From positions 3,858,186-3,902,210 of the forward strand of contig BFEA01000020.1 in NCBI GenBank assembly GCA_003427395.1: a stretch of 44,025 bases of DNA, written 5' to 3'. A model generated the notes under the pieces. That model saw nothing but the letters and a program-made list of their open reading frames with translations, ran no database searches and had not been told where the DNA came from. Shown here piece by piece: positions 1 to 10,720 of this stretch; position 1 is the first letter of the stretch, and the number at the start of each line of letters is the position of its first letter. Origin of the DNA: Chara braunii (Eukaryota; Streptophyta; Charophyceae; Charales; Characeae). A program made the translations under genes and the position numbers.

Positions 1-20
1 TNGGGNCNNNGGNNNTTNGN

Positions 21-652
21 AGTGACTGCGATTGAGAAATGGGGGGGGGTACTGTTGTGATTTGTCGTCAGAGAGTCAACGGTTGGAGGCTGGACTTCAA
101 TTGGCCAAGCTGCTGCAATTGTCTTAGCCACCATTGCGGGACCCTCCGGCGTTGAAGGTTTGAAGGCCCTCTCGTGCGAGTCTATGAGCACCCTTCTTGG
201 ATCCGAGAGTCTCGAACCCGCCTCCTTTGCTCTCCTCTTACTCTAACTCTAGTCTATTGGTTTTGAGAGGAAGGCGGCAGGCGGGATTGCAACCCGTAAT
301 CCGCGCCAAGGCCTCTGTGGGAGGTTCGCCCCACCGATTGCGGGAGCTCTGCCGGAACTCAAGAGGAGTTCTGGAGGCAGGGAACTCAGAGGTAATCATT
401 GCTTTCCCTTATTAAACCCAGTACAACCCCTATCTATACATCTCCCTGTGTATTGACTGACTGTATTCTATGCGACCCTTAGTTTGACTTTGGATTGACT
501 TTCAGGACACAAATCAGACCAACTAAAAGAATGTTTGTATAATGGCAATTTCAGTTTCTTGATTGTCTGAAGGCAGATTGTCACAAGGGGTTGCATCAAG
601 GGGAAGGTTGGGATGAAGGCAGTTTTGTTTGCGATTGAATGCGTCTTATAGG
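21..652 (+). repeat. Leader of hairpin-array element, copy 1
   Basis: This segment is repeated almost unchanged at 23574-24206 and in divergent form at 6961-7584; in each case it lies directly upstream of a hairpin array. It contains conserved stem-loops: GTGGG/CCCAC at 317-334 and GAACTC/GAGTTC at 355-371 with a 5-nt loop. The second is GAGCCC/GGGTTC in the 6961 copy (7314-7330), a paired change that keeps the helix. The longest frame (197-415) starts without ATG and is not supported as a gene. Bases 1-20 contain Ns, but every called base agrees with 23554-23573, so the copy continues off the left edge. I read it as the 5' part of a structured, probably non-coding RNA or repeat; the function is unknown. 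Confidence 0.8.
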
Positions 653-1489
653 GTCAGGCATTGTTTCTAAGATGAATGACCTGACTGTTATGTTTTGTTC
701 TGTTTTCTAAAAAACCAAGCATTGTTTTTAGGATGAATGGCTTGGTTGCTGTGTTTCTTTAATTGTGTCAGGCATTGTTTCTAAGATGAATGGCTTGACC
801 ACGTATTTCTGAGGGGTATTGCTTGCTTGACTTTTGAGGGTCAGACATTGTTTCTAAGATGAATGGTCTGGCTGTTGTTTTACTTGGGTGGTTTCTGAAC
901 AGTCTCTTGGTCAGACCCAGGGTACTCTGTTTTTTTTGTGTGCTGAAAAAGGGAGAGCTGAGCATTGTTTCTAAGATGAATGACTCATCTCTCCTTGATT
1001 GTTTTTATTCTGAGGGAGGATTCAGGGCCAGACGACTAGACATTGTTTCTAAAATGAATGGTCTAAGTCTGAGGCCTCAGGACCATAATGAGAACGAAGG
1101 AATAAGATTCTCTATAATGTTGACGATATATGTACTTATATACGAACAAGGCTAGTCAGGCATTGTTTATAAGATGAATGGCCTGACTATAGCCTTATCA
1201 CAAGCAAAGAGAGTATAATCAAGAGTTATAAGTGAAGGTAACTTGGGCCGACTGAGCTTTGTTTCTAAGATGAATGGCTCAGTCCTACGCTCATTCTTGA
1301 AGATGGAGTTCAGAGAGGATTATATAATTTGACTACTTAAACAGTTTAGGGCGACTAAGCATGGTTTCTAAGATGAATGGCTTAGTCATATGCCCAATGA
1401 AGAGAAAAGTAGTTGTGTAACCTGTTCGTGTATAACTAAGGCAGAGGGCTGACATTGTTTCTAAGATGAATGGCCAGTCCCAATGCCCT
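653..1489 (+). repeat. Hairpin array 1: ten stem-loops with one conserved loop and different arms
   Basis: Ten units share a core close to attgtttctaagatgaatg, flanked by arms that are complementary within a unit and differ between units. Units lie at 653-685 (GTCAGG/CCTGAC), 713-747 (AACCAAGC/GCTTGGTT), 767-799, 841-871, 952-994, 1034-1069, 1148-1196 (GTCAGGC/GCCTGAC plus outer AAGGCTA/TAGCCTT), 1250-1284 (GACTGAGC/GCTCAGTC), 1349-1395 (GACTAAGC/GCTTAGTC plus outer GGGC/GCCC) and 1445-1489. Several units have an outer helix set off by a 2-6 nt bulge on the 3' side only. Arms follow a YYRRRC-like pattern and differ mainly by transitions. A 98-codon frame at 859-1155 runs through several units, but it is better explained as an accident of the repeats. 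Confidence 0.88.
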
Positions 1490-1665
1490 ATGTAAGCAGG
1501 GTATAAAGGGTTAAAACACTGAAAGACTATGAACTAATGTTTGTTAAGTCAACCTGGGGTTGGTGAGAGTACTTACCTTTGTGGTTTGGCTTGCATGTGG
1601 CTGAGTGGCATCACTGCCTAGTCTGAGTTTGAGTTGATAGGTAGTTGCTGTAGTGGCTTGCAACG
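1490..1665 (+). repeat. Tail of hairpin-array element, copy 1
   Basis: This segment matches 25044-25222 closely and has recognisable relatives at 8791-9080 (shared ttgataggtagttgctg-like string). At about 1665 the match to copy 3 stops and a different repeat begins with gttgtcggc. The break therefore marks either an insertion or a template switch between repeat types. Confidence 0.7.
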
Positions 1666-4600
1666 TTGTCGGCACCAATACCCTTACAAGGGTAATTGTG
1701 CGTACTTCTGCACCTCGCAGGAGGAGCACTCTTGAATAAATTTAAGGAAGTAGCGTGTTTTTCGCTCGATCGTGACTGACTTTGAAGTCAGGGACGGCGG
1801 GCGCATGTATAAATTATTCAAAGAGTGTGTGGGCGTGCACTTTGTGGGCGCGCGTTAGTCAAATAGTGTGAACAGACGGACCGCTCAGCGGTCCAAGTCA
1901 GAAGTAAGCTAGGGGTTCGGATAGCGTAGCACGGGCCGCAGACTTCGAACGTACTGACGGAGTCGCCACAGGCGCGAAGTTAGACCGTCGAAGCTATGGC
2001 TAGAGGAAAACTTTCGACTGACTTGCGGAAGTGCGGCATTTTGAGGCCGCACCATGTGAAGTATGCAAGTACTACAATTGACTATAAAGGTATCGACGGT
2101 AGGAGCTGTAACAAAATTTAGCTAGGTACGACGCGTGGATACGGCGCGAGCAAAAGTCGGGGTCTTTCCGACCAAAGACGATAAAAGCATGCTCTTTTCG
2201 ATGATACTGCGGGCTACAAGAGCCTCGGCCCGTGACCGCGGCATGGTGGGGAAGTGCGCATGGTAAACTCAGCAATAACCATCCTCCAAACAGAGAACAT
2301 GGCCGTACGGGGCTTGGGCTCAAGGGGCAGACCAAGAGAAGGCGCTGGTGCACATTTGCAGGCCCGGATAGGCTGTAACAGCCTGCAGTTACTCTTCATA
2401 TGCAGAACTGGGCCTGCTACAACCAGACTTGGGCTTAGCCCTATTGGTTACAACATTGGATTTTCACCAGTGACGGAGCGAGGAGTGCGTTTGGAGATTA
2501 ACTGAGGGGTTGAGGGTCCTGCAGGACTGTCCCCCTTGTTTTTGTTGGGAAGCCCAGCAGCGGGCCCGCGAGGTAGGACCAAGTACCAACGGTCCCCTCG
2601 CCGATCCGTTTTCATAGCTATTATTTCTAAATTTATTTTATTTTATTTTATTTTATTTATTTATTTATTTATTTTCTTTCTCGTTCCCGAAGAGTTCTTG
2701 CGCACGATCTGTGAGTGGCACCGTGTGACCAGCAAAGTACCGATCCGCCATCGCTGCAGACAGGCGAGGCCTTGTCTCTTCTGAGAAGGTACGGTAGTGT
2801 GATCTAAACCATGCCCGAAAACCTCAAGTTCGGCCTATTCCAAATCTGCGTTTTTCGTAGGTATGGAGTCGCAGTGTGAGCCTCCCCGGTGGGACTAACA
2901 AGATGGTGAATTGTGACGGGGCCATGCGGTACCACAGGGAGTGTCAGTAGGGGCCCGCAGCAATACCGCTGCCAACCATCCATCGGACCTAGGTATAGGG
3001 CGGAAGGGTAGCCAGACCACCAAGTAGCAGGTTCCCTCAGTAGGTCTCCCTCGGGGTAGCTGGAGCTGTGGAGCTGTCTTACTGCACAGCAGTGAGGCCA
3101 AACCCCGGCAGGAGGGGGACTGTGGTGACTTCTGCATCTGGTAGCAAGATTGGCCAGGCAAAGAACCAGCTGGCCCGCTCAATTGGTACACCCATGAACT
3201 GTTGAAAATACAGACTCGAGTCTGAAGTTCAAATGAGGCAAATAAACAGCATGCCCTACCCAACTGAGTTGCCGTTCCCTTGTTTTTGGCGTTACGGGAC
3301 TTGATCCATAGGCCTATAGACTAGTGTTTTTTTTTTTGTTTTTTTTTTTTTGACAAAGTCAGGCCTGTTCAATTTTATTATTATTATTATTATTTTATTA
3401 TCATAGGTAGGCCGTAGGTTTGGAACCCTCTTAGTTTGGTTTTCCATCTAGGTACGTGTAGGCAAATTTTACAATGAAGTCATAGATGTTTGTTGTCTGG
3501 ACGACCAGATAGGTCGGTAGGGGACTGCCGTGAGGTGGGGAGAAGAATCAAGTAGAAAAGGGGGCGGAGGTCGACGGTCTTGAGGTTCACCTCGCTGCTC
3601 TTTCTGTTCGCAGTCCTAGTGGAGAGTGCGCTGTTTCTCCGCTACGCTGAATACGGGCATGTACACGGGGTATCCACCACGTTGATTGCGGCCATAGCTA
3701 AGGCCGCGCGGCTCCACTAGCAGCAGCGCCGGACTCTGCACTCAAACCAACAAGGCTGCATTGACTGAAGGAAGGAGTGAATCTGGACGCATATCTGCGC
3801 CAGGTGCATTCAGAGGAACGAACGAAATTGATGAAGAAAGGAAGGATGTGTATGCCAAGGGGGCGAGAAATATACAACTGGCTCGTTTCGGAGTAGATCT
3901 GAGTAGCGAAAAGTGCCTTGAAGGAGCTTTTTGACGGGCGAATGGAATGGCAGCCGGAGTTTGGTGGATCGGAGAGTGTATGGGGGAGTAGAGGAAAAAG
4001 AGAGCCAGCGAAAGTGTCGAGGGAGACAGTGAGGAGAAAAAAGGGGGTAGATTTTGATTATCTCGGTCGTTCCTTGGTCATTTTGAGCAAACTAAGACTC
4101 TAAACTAGGGTTTTTAGACATGGCGAGTCAGTCTGTAGCATCAGAATTTGATTTTAACAGGTCGCATGGCAGGTATAAGGATTAAATACTGCGCAGGGTA
4201 ATGAACCTGGTCACTTTTTAACGGGAGATTCGTTCGCATTTTTGCACACTAGGAGAATAGCAGAACATGATCGTAGCTGCGCACCATTACCCTCACTCTC
4301 AACAAGGAGGGGAATTGAATCTGACCATGGGTCTGCGAGAGATGCATTCGGAATAGACAAAGAAAATGGNGGAGTAGAGAGGAAAAACCAGCAAGNGGAT
4401 GGAAGAGCTCGTAACTCACCCGTTTCCTAACANAACTAGGTNGAGGAGAGCACTACTCCAACGTTTTTGGGTAGGGCGAGTACAGTAGTCACGTTAGTTT
4501 TGGCGTTAGTATAGTGGGAAAGGAGTTAGAAGAAACAGAGGTGCGCGGGGCAAGGGGAAAGTGACGAGGAGAAAAGCCAGAAGAGGATGTGTGACTATGG

Positions 4601-6960
4601 AAGAGGAAGCAGGGAGGGGGCAAGGTAAAAGAGCCCGAGGTTCGCAGTGAATTGAGAGGGAAATAAAGAAGAAGGGTCGAGCTTACCTGGTCAACTACTA
4701 CCATGTGTCGTTCTGCGCCAATATGCAATGTATCTGGCAAAGACCTGGCGGAAGATCCGTCTTCTTTTCTTTCTGTGAGAGGAGCCTCGTTATTGCAGTC
4801 ACGAAGCCGCGCATGCTTGAAGCCGCTATATTACCTTCATGGTTGTGGATCGAGATTGCAGTACTCTTCAGTACGCTGATGATCATCGGGCACTATCGGA
4901 AATGACTGTGTCGCTTGTAATCGCCGTCGTCAGGACCACGATCATCGGGGACAACTATTTGCTATCCTATCTGTGCAAGTAAGGACAGAGAAAGAAAGCT
5001 CACCTTTATCGTTTTCAAGGATCATGCTGAATTTTGCTCGAGATTTCGGGTGTATCCCCCTGTGTTCAAGCGGGAGATCTATTCGCATTCGGCACGACTG
5101 ATACATGGGCTGCGTGGAATGCATCCTCCCATGTTCTAGTGGAGGATTCATTCACGTTTACAGTGAATGAGGGAAGTTATGGCATGCTCGCCTCCCCCAT
5201 CTGATTGGCAGGCTGCCCGTTGTTACTATCCCAGAGGGATTGTTGCATTCGCTTTTTCAGGGTCATTACGGTCCTAATGGTCGCAATACCTATCTATGTC
5301 GTACTGGAACCCACAGTTTTCTGAGTGCTCGTTATCATTGCCCTTCGTACTCGTCGTCTAGCTCGTCATAGTCATTTTCGCGCCTGTTACTGATTCTCTT
5401 TCCGGTTCATTCCCACTTCGCAGATTTGGTAAGTAAGTATTGCGTGGAGCACTCAATATGGCACCTTACTCATGGTTACTTAGATATTGTTCATAATCCT
5501 AAGCACACTAGTTATCACAATCCGGTGAAGCTTGCACTGCTCATTGCGGGGCTTGAGAAGGAGGGAAGGAGGATTACGCTAACAAAGTGTGCAGATGATG
5601 AAAAGCGAGAAAGAGAGGGGGGAAATGAACTCACGAGGTTCAAACATATCAAGGACTGATGAACGGTTGTGGCTAGTGGGTAGAGTGAGTTGCCTGCCTA
5701 AATACGTTAATAAGTGGGGCTTCTGTTGACAGAGGGAACTCACGAGAGTCTGAGACAACTGAGATCAACGAGTTGTTAACTTTTACTTGACCCTGGGAGG
5801 GTTGATGCTAGTAGTGTTGTTGCCCTTTGATGATCAGGCTGCGATCTCAAGCTGTCGTGTACACTGTCGAACTCCCACAGGTGTTTATCTTGATCTGTGT
5901 GTTGCCCTTTGTTCAATCCATTGAGATCACCGTAATGGTTTAGCAGGCGTGTTTGGCCTCGTCACCCTACTATCCATAATCAATTATGCGGTTGTTTAGC
6001 GGTTGGGTCTGATTGTCACTGCCAAGATTCCCACAGTCATTATCAGGCTTATATTTAGGTGACTCGCTAAGAGTGAGTCAGTTGGAGTTATATTTGTTAC
6101 TCAGGTGCTGCCGTTTTCTTGGGTCAAGCGAGACTACGGATTGACCAGGCAGACGATATTGGTGTCCTTTTCAGTCAAATGTCCCCAATTGTCTCAAGTG
6201 ATTGCTGCTATCTGCGGTGCATGGTCGCTGTGTTTACCACTGAACTACAGACGTGGTGAGATTATTAGAAGGGTTTGTTGCGCAGTAAAATGGTGCTGCT
6301 ACTGTGAACCAGTACTTGCGGATGGGCAGGCTCCTAAATTGTTGTGATCTACCCAAAATAAGCAGACTGCCACTATCGGGCTGTTATTTCGGGTTGCTAC
6401 GACATATAAAATACTGTTCTCTTGAGCTTTGAGTACGGATGCTACTATTGTAGTCCCTGGTGACAGCAGTAGCTACTTACCATATTAAAAAGCGATCGTT
6501 TCGGGTTCTTTTGTAAACAACTACCTACTGTGGAGCTGTTGTGCATTACAACACCGCTGCTAACGTGGTGCTGACCTGAAGGTTATCGCTGTGAGAGTTT
6601 GCTGTGCTACAACTTAGTGGACTTCGATTGCTATGTTTCGGGGCTGCTGAGGCGGTAGCAGAGTGTTGGCCTCGTGAGTGCATAACGTCGAACTGCTGTG
6701 TGTTTTGACGGTACTATTGGCTGGGTAGTTTGTGGCACTCCTGCTGTGGGAATTCGGCTCCTTATTATTGCACAATTGTTGTGTCTTCATTGCGCTTTTG
6801 TCATATGCTGTTGGAACGGCTGTGCATTTGATGTGCACGCTGAATTCCTTTTTTGAGTAGCACTGTGTTTCGCCTACAGTCTGAATAGAGCACGTGGGTG
6901 TGCTTCATTTGAGTGCATCTTTAATAGGTTGGGTAGTTGTAGTTGGATCGAGTTTGAAGC
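1666..6960 (+). repeat. Hairpin-rich repeat X (related to 20359-23573)
   Basis: There is no supportable protein gene in this 5.3 kb. It shares islands with 20359-23573: the inverted motif around taccctt/aagggta at 1668-1695, cttgggcttagccctat at 2428-2450, the agcgggcccg block at 2555-2568 followed by a long hairpin and a T/A-rich run, and a tctgcgccaggt-like motif near 3795. Other perfect stem-loops include GGACCGC/GCGGTCC near 1878-1894 and TCATTCAC/GTGAATGA at 5148-5170. Simple sequence: ATTTT/ATTT at 2627-2682, poly-T at 3327-3352, TTA at 3379-3400. It ends just before the divergent leader at 6961, across a tttcga..agtgac junction like that at 23569-23579. Scattered short frames look like chance. 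Confidence 0.5.
2569..2600 (+). other. Stem-loop at a conserved position in repeat X
   Basis: Arms CGAGG+GGACC (2569-2573, 2576-2580) pair with GGTCC+CCTCG (2591-2600), giving 10 bp with a 2-nt bulge. It directly follows the agcgggcccg motif. At the homologous place in the second copy (20850-20883) a hairpin also occurs, but with unrelated arms. Confidence 0.75.
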
Positions 6961-7584
6961 ATTGAGATTTCGAGGAGTGACCTGACTCTTTAGAGGAGCC
7001 GTTGCTGCAACTTGGGATCGTCAGAGAGCCAATGGCCAACTATTTTACTTCAGTTTGATTGGTGGCTGCGCGTTTTGGCCGCCATTGTGGGGCCCTCAGG
7101 CGAACCAAGATTTCAAGGCCCTCTCATTGTGAGTTGAGTTGTCCCACCTTTGGGTCTCGAGAGTCTGAACTTTCTTTCGATGTCCTTCCCACTCTCAGTC
7201 TAGTCTAAGGTGACGAGAGGAAGGCGGCATGCGGGATTGCAACCCGTAGGTCTGCATTAAGACCTTGTGGGAGGTCCACCCACCGATTGCGGGAGCTCTG
7301 CCGGAGCCCAGGCGGGGTTCTGAAGGCAGGAAACTTCAGGTATACCTTCGTTAACCTGTGTGACCCCTTCCCTTAACCTTTATCCTTGGGCTACTTGAAC
7401 ACAGCTATGTGAGGTTATTACTTCTTACTTTTGTTATGTATGTGAGAACATGCTCTGCAAAAGGTTTAATAAACACTTATATACGAGAAAAGTCAGATAC
7501 TTTGAGCGAATTCAAATAGCATGAATTGGGGGAAGGCGAGAGGAAAATGTTCTGTATGCGTTTGACCGGGTCAACCCAAGGCTG
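6961..7584 (+). repeat. Leader of hairpin-array element, divergent copy 2
   Basis: It is clearly homologous to 21-652 at tcgtcagagag, gcgggattgcaacccgta and accgattgcgggagctctgc, with substitutions between. Helices conserved by paired changes include GAGCCC/GGGTTC at 7314-7330 (GAACTC/GAGTTC in copies 1 and 3) and GTGGG/CCCAC at 7267-7283. It leads into the array at 7585. No coding region is seen. Confidence 0.75.
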
Positions 7585-8790
7585 AGCCCCTCCGGGTGGA
7601 TGGGGGCTAAGTGCTGTGTTTTATTGAGGTTTGCTGATCTGAATGAGTGACTCTTATGGCTGGTCTACTGGGTGGGATAGGATCAGTCGCTGTTTTATAT
7701 GAGGGTTTCTGAACAGGAGGACGGGCACCCTGGGTGGGGAAGGCTCAGAATCCTGGTGTTTATTTTAATGAGTTGCGGTGTGTGTTTTCTTCTGAGGGAG
7801 TAACGACATAAGACTAAGCGTACCCTAGGGTTAGGGCGGCTTAGCCATGAGCCATGAACTAAATGGTCAACCAGAGTATAAAACTTGATATATATACAAT
7901 TTGAACTTATACTTCTGACAGACCGGGCGCCCCGGGTGGGGAAAGCCAGTCAGTAAGTCAGGTAGAACTAAGGAAGAGGGAAAGAGATGAAGAGTAAAAC
8001 AAAGGTAATTGGGCAGACTGAACGTACCCTAGGGTTAGGGCGTTCAGTTATATGCTCATGATAACACTAAGGAGCAGAGAGTTAGTATAAATCTGTTCTA
8101 TTTTCCCTTCTAAACATGAGGCAGGATCGGAAGTTCCATTATTGGAAAGGTCCGATCGATTGATTAATAAGAGAAGGAAAAACATAAAGTCTGTGAAAGT
8201 ATTTGTACCATATTTCATGTTGTATGGCTAACTAGGCGTACCCTAGGGTTAGGGTAGCCTAGCGATAAGCCTTTGTCGTTTAAAGTAAGTTGGAGGTACC
8301 CTAGGCTTAGGGCGGAGCACTGTTTTTGTGTTTAAGCCGTTCAGGCAGATCAGGCACACCCTAGGGTTAGGGTAGCCTGATCACAATGCCTTATGTAACT
8401 TAAACTGTATGGCTAACTAGGCGAACCCTAGGGTTAGGGCGGCCTTATAATATGCCTTTGTCGTTGATGTGCTGTGGGTTGGACGTACCCTAGGGTTAGG
8501 GCGGTTCAACTTTTTGTCGTTTGTACTTATGTTCAGGCAAGCTAGACCTGCCCCTGGGTAGGGATGGTCTAGAATGATGCCGTATGTAACTTTGTTTAAA
8601 GCACACTGGGCACACCCTAAGGTTAGGGCAGCCCAGTCCTATGCGCTTGTTGTCAGTTAGGCATATGCCTTATGTGTATAGTTCATGTTATGTTGGGCAC
8701 ACCCTAGGGTTAGGGCAGTCCAAATGTGCGTGCCTTACTTGTGTACCTAGGCAGGTCAGGCATACCCTAGGGTTANNGCCTTGTCTGACC
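7585..8790 (+). repeat. Hairpin array 2: about sixteen stem-loops with a GGGT-capped core
   Basis: This has the same architecture as array 1 with a different core: a CCCTA-GGGT-TAGGG apical hairpin (example 7823-7836) inside variable arms. Units include 7585-7608 (AGCCCC/GGGGCT), 7666-7686 (CTGGTC/GATCAG), 7814-7844 (CTAAGC/GCTTAG), 7915-7953 (CTGAC/GTCAG), 8017-8048 (ACTGAACG/CGTTCAGT), 8125-8157 (GATCGGA/TCCGATC, different loop), 8232-8262 (CTAGGC/GCCTAG), 8348-8382 (GATCAGGC/GCCTGATC), 8478-8510 (GTTGGAC/GTTCAAC), 8542-8572 (CTAGACC/GGTCTAG), 8605-8637 (ACTGGGC/GCCCAGT), 8693-8723 (TTGGGC/GTCCAA) and about 8754-8790 (with Ns). Early units carry CCCC-GGGT-GGGG or CCCT variants of the apical helix. 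Many units are followed by a tatgcc-like 3' element that can pair with an upstream ggc. Confidence 0.88.
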
Positions 8791-9080
8791 GTATGNCATA
8801 GGAAAGGGGGATGTAAAAGGGAATAACGAGGTTTTTGAACGAACTATGAGGTTGAAAGAAACCTGAGGGTTAGTGAGAGATGTTCGTTGTGATTGTTTGT
8901 GTGTGTGTTTGCGGGCTCTCACTCTGGGGCATCTTTTGATAGGATTAGTTGCTTTAGATGCTCGCTGAGTGCTGGAGCCATAGACAGATAAGATGGATGA
9001 TGGAAGAGAAGCTTAGGATAAAATAGGACTTGACAGTCTAGGATTTAGGATCAGTGTTAGCTCACGCTCTCATCTAGAGG
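8791..9080 (+). repeat. Tail of hairpin-array element, divergent copy 2
   Basis: It aligns with 1490-1665 and 25044-25222 around gttagtgagag and ttgataggattagttgctt. It contains a short GT-rich run near 8898-8910. No coding potential is evident. Confidence 0.6.
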
Positions 9081-9174
9081 TCGTGCAGACTATCGCTGAT
9101 TCTACCTTTCAAAGTAAGCGTCAGAAGTTAGTCCCAAGTATAGTTTTGCTTTGTTTTCCTATTTTCAGCTTTGT

Positions 9175-9420
9175 ATAAATCTTGGCAGCCTCCTTTTCCT
9201 ACGGGAAGCGCTGCCGAAATTTCTACAAATTTGAAGAGTTAGTCATTTTTGGGCTTTCAGAAATTTTGAAAAGGCACTTTTCCTACGGGAAGCGCTGCCG
9301 AAATTTCGTAGAATTCGAGGAGTTATTATAAATTTCTGCTAGGAGAAACTTGACAAATCCACCCAGAGTAGGGGAGATGCTGCCGAATTTCTCAGTGACT
9401 TGGCACTAGTAAGGGAAGCT
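9175..9420 (+). repeat. cctacgggaagcgctgcc module, copy 2
   Basis: Two clear units, at about 9184-9232 and 9275-9325, carry cctacgggaagcgctgccg followed by aaatttc and a gagtta-like spacer. A degenerate third is near 9380. In the first unit GGCAGC (9184-9189) pairs with GCTGCC (9210-9215) around the tacggg loop. Matching modules lie at 12010-12310 and 25345-25640. Confidence 0.75.
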
Positions 9421-9499
9421 GAGCAAGAGATTAATAGAGGGGCTAGGATACGAGCTAGAAAGTACTCTCCATGTGGGGTAAACGTAGTAGTGGTTCTTT

Positions 9500-9700
9500 T
9501 TGGCCTGTACTGTGATGCAGGTCTCTGTGATTCGACTGAAGGCTTGATCTGACCAGCATAATCCTATTAAAGATTATTCTTCTGTTATCGTTGATAACAG
9601 GTCGGTTGCCGATTCGTCAGTTTACGACTCAACTTTCCTACTACTTCTGCTTCTCAACCTAAGGTCTTGACCCTTGCTGGGTTTTATGTTTTCTTGGGTT
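9500..9700 (+). repeat. Small stem-loop module, copy 2
   Basis: Successive hairpins are conserved in position with copies at 12490-12680 and 25825-26012. They are ATAATC/GATTAT (9558-9577), CTGTTATC/GATAACAG with loop gtt (9582-9600), the ggtcggttgccgattcgtc segment, and a GGTC-tt-GACC hairpin near 9662-9672. The first and last have different but still complementary arms in the other copies. Confidence 0.75.
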
Positions 9701-10399
9701 TTTCTGTAAATGGTCATTTCTTTAAGGACTGAGTATCTTTGTTCTGGAAAGGTGGGAAAAAGGTTGGGCTTGTGTGCGTAAGGCAGGGTGTGAGATGCAG
9801 AAGACTGAAAAGTTGACCATTTTAGTGTGTGTCATGTCGTTTGAATTCTGTGTGTGATCGCAATTATGTGTGGAGAAACCTCTATAAAGTTTGGTGATTG
9901 GTTGTGAATTGGATTGAGATGGGCAAATCACACAAATGTCGTGAGAGTGAACTACCACATAAACTCTTTGTTTGATTGCGATCGGACTTTTCCTATCCTG
10001 ATTCTTTGATAGTCAAAGTAGGCGTACGCTCGGATAACCCTCACAAGGATATGCGACTACACGCTTACGGCCCTCTTTTACTCTTTGATTTTATATGGTC
10101 GAACGTTAGTCTCAGGTCCTAGGTTCGTGGCTGAAAAGATTACCCTTCGCACAACTCTGACTTACTTACTTTCCTAGGAAAACAGAAGCGTCACGAGAAG
10201 GAGGGACTGACCCCCAGCACCTCGGTCCGGCAGATCATTCATGTCTTCTTCTGCTAGCATCAAGCGCCCCTTTTCTCTTTCCTTGTCCAATTTGTTTTGG
10301 TGGAAGGATAAAGTTCAGGGCGGAAGGGTTAGCGTGTCGCTGGTGATGCGCCAGACAACTCACCACCGCTCCGACTCCCTTCCTGCCTTAGGGACCATC
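9701..10399. other. Gene-free stretch
   Basis: This follows the stem-loop module of copy 2. I see short inverted repeats but no credible ORF, tRNA or recognisable repeat. The 64-codon frame at 10241-10435 has no recognisable features. Confidence 0.4.
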
Positions 10400-10720
10400 T
10401 TACCTCGCACCCCCTGGGACACCTCAGGGTGCTGAAGACGGTAAGGCCCTCAGACCGTTTTTTGCGCTCGCTAAAGGTTTGCCCCCTTTAGCGTGCACTT
10501 TAGCCGACGCCTGAGCGTCGAGAGCGACCCCATGGCTTAAACGAGCCACTCGGGTATGGGCACTACATGGTGCGCCGACATCACGATTGCTTACACAAAT
10601 CCGTATTGTTGGTCGGTATGCGAAAGTCCAGTGTTCGCGTGGCCTTATGTTAACCCGCGCGCGTGACACTTACCGATTTCCGCATCTGAAAGTTATGGGT
10701 CAAGCAAAAAGGGCAAAGGC
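10400..10720 (+). repeat. Structured block D, a divergent relative of blocks A-C
   Basis: The order of motifs matches the blocks at 11011, 13326 and 26643: a CGACGC-ctga-GCGTCG hairpin (10505-10520; CGACAC-ttga-GTGTCG in blocks B and C), then gtatggGCACTA-ca-TGGTGC (10560-10573; GTACTA/TAGTAC in B and C), then catcacgattgctt, and further on gatttccgcatc and aagttatggg. Both hairpins changed on both arms relative to B and C, so this distant copy strongly supports conserved base pairing. Boundaries are approximate. Confidence 0.65.

Noticed and set aside
859-1155. 98-codon ORF, also present at 24413-24709
   Set aside because: It runs through three hairpin units and its similarity between copies is explained by the duplication and by constraint on stems and loops. 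The peptide has no recognisable features.
653-1489. CRISPR-like array (regular repeat with variable flanks)
   Set aside because: The variable parts are complementary arms within each unit and not independent spacers, spacing is irregular, no cas genes occur, and the context is eukaryotic.
4876-4905. Possible hammerhead ribozyme (ctgatga followed by gaaa)
   Set aside because: The segment between the two core motifs does not form a proper stem II and no cleavage-site strand could be placed. No ribozyme was found elsewhere either.
7814-8780. Telomere-like ccctagggttaggg motifs
   Set aside because: Each occurs once per unit, about 30-130 bp apart, and forms the apical helix CCCTA/TAGGG with a GGGT loop. 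There is no tandem telomeric run, so a telomere or interstitial telomere reading is not supported.
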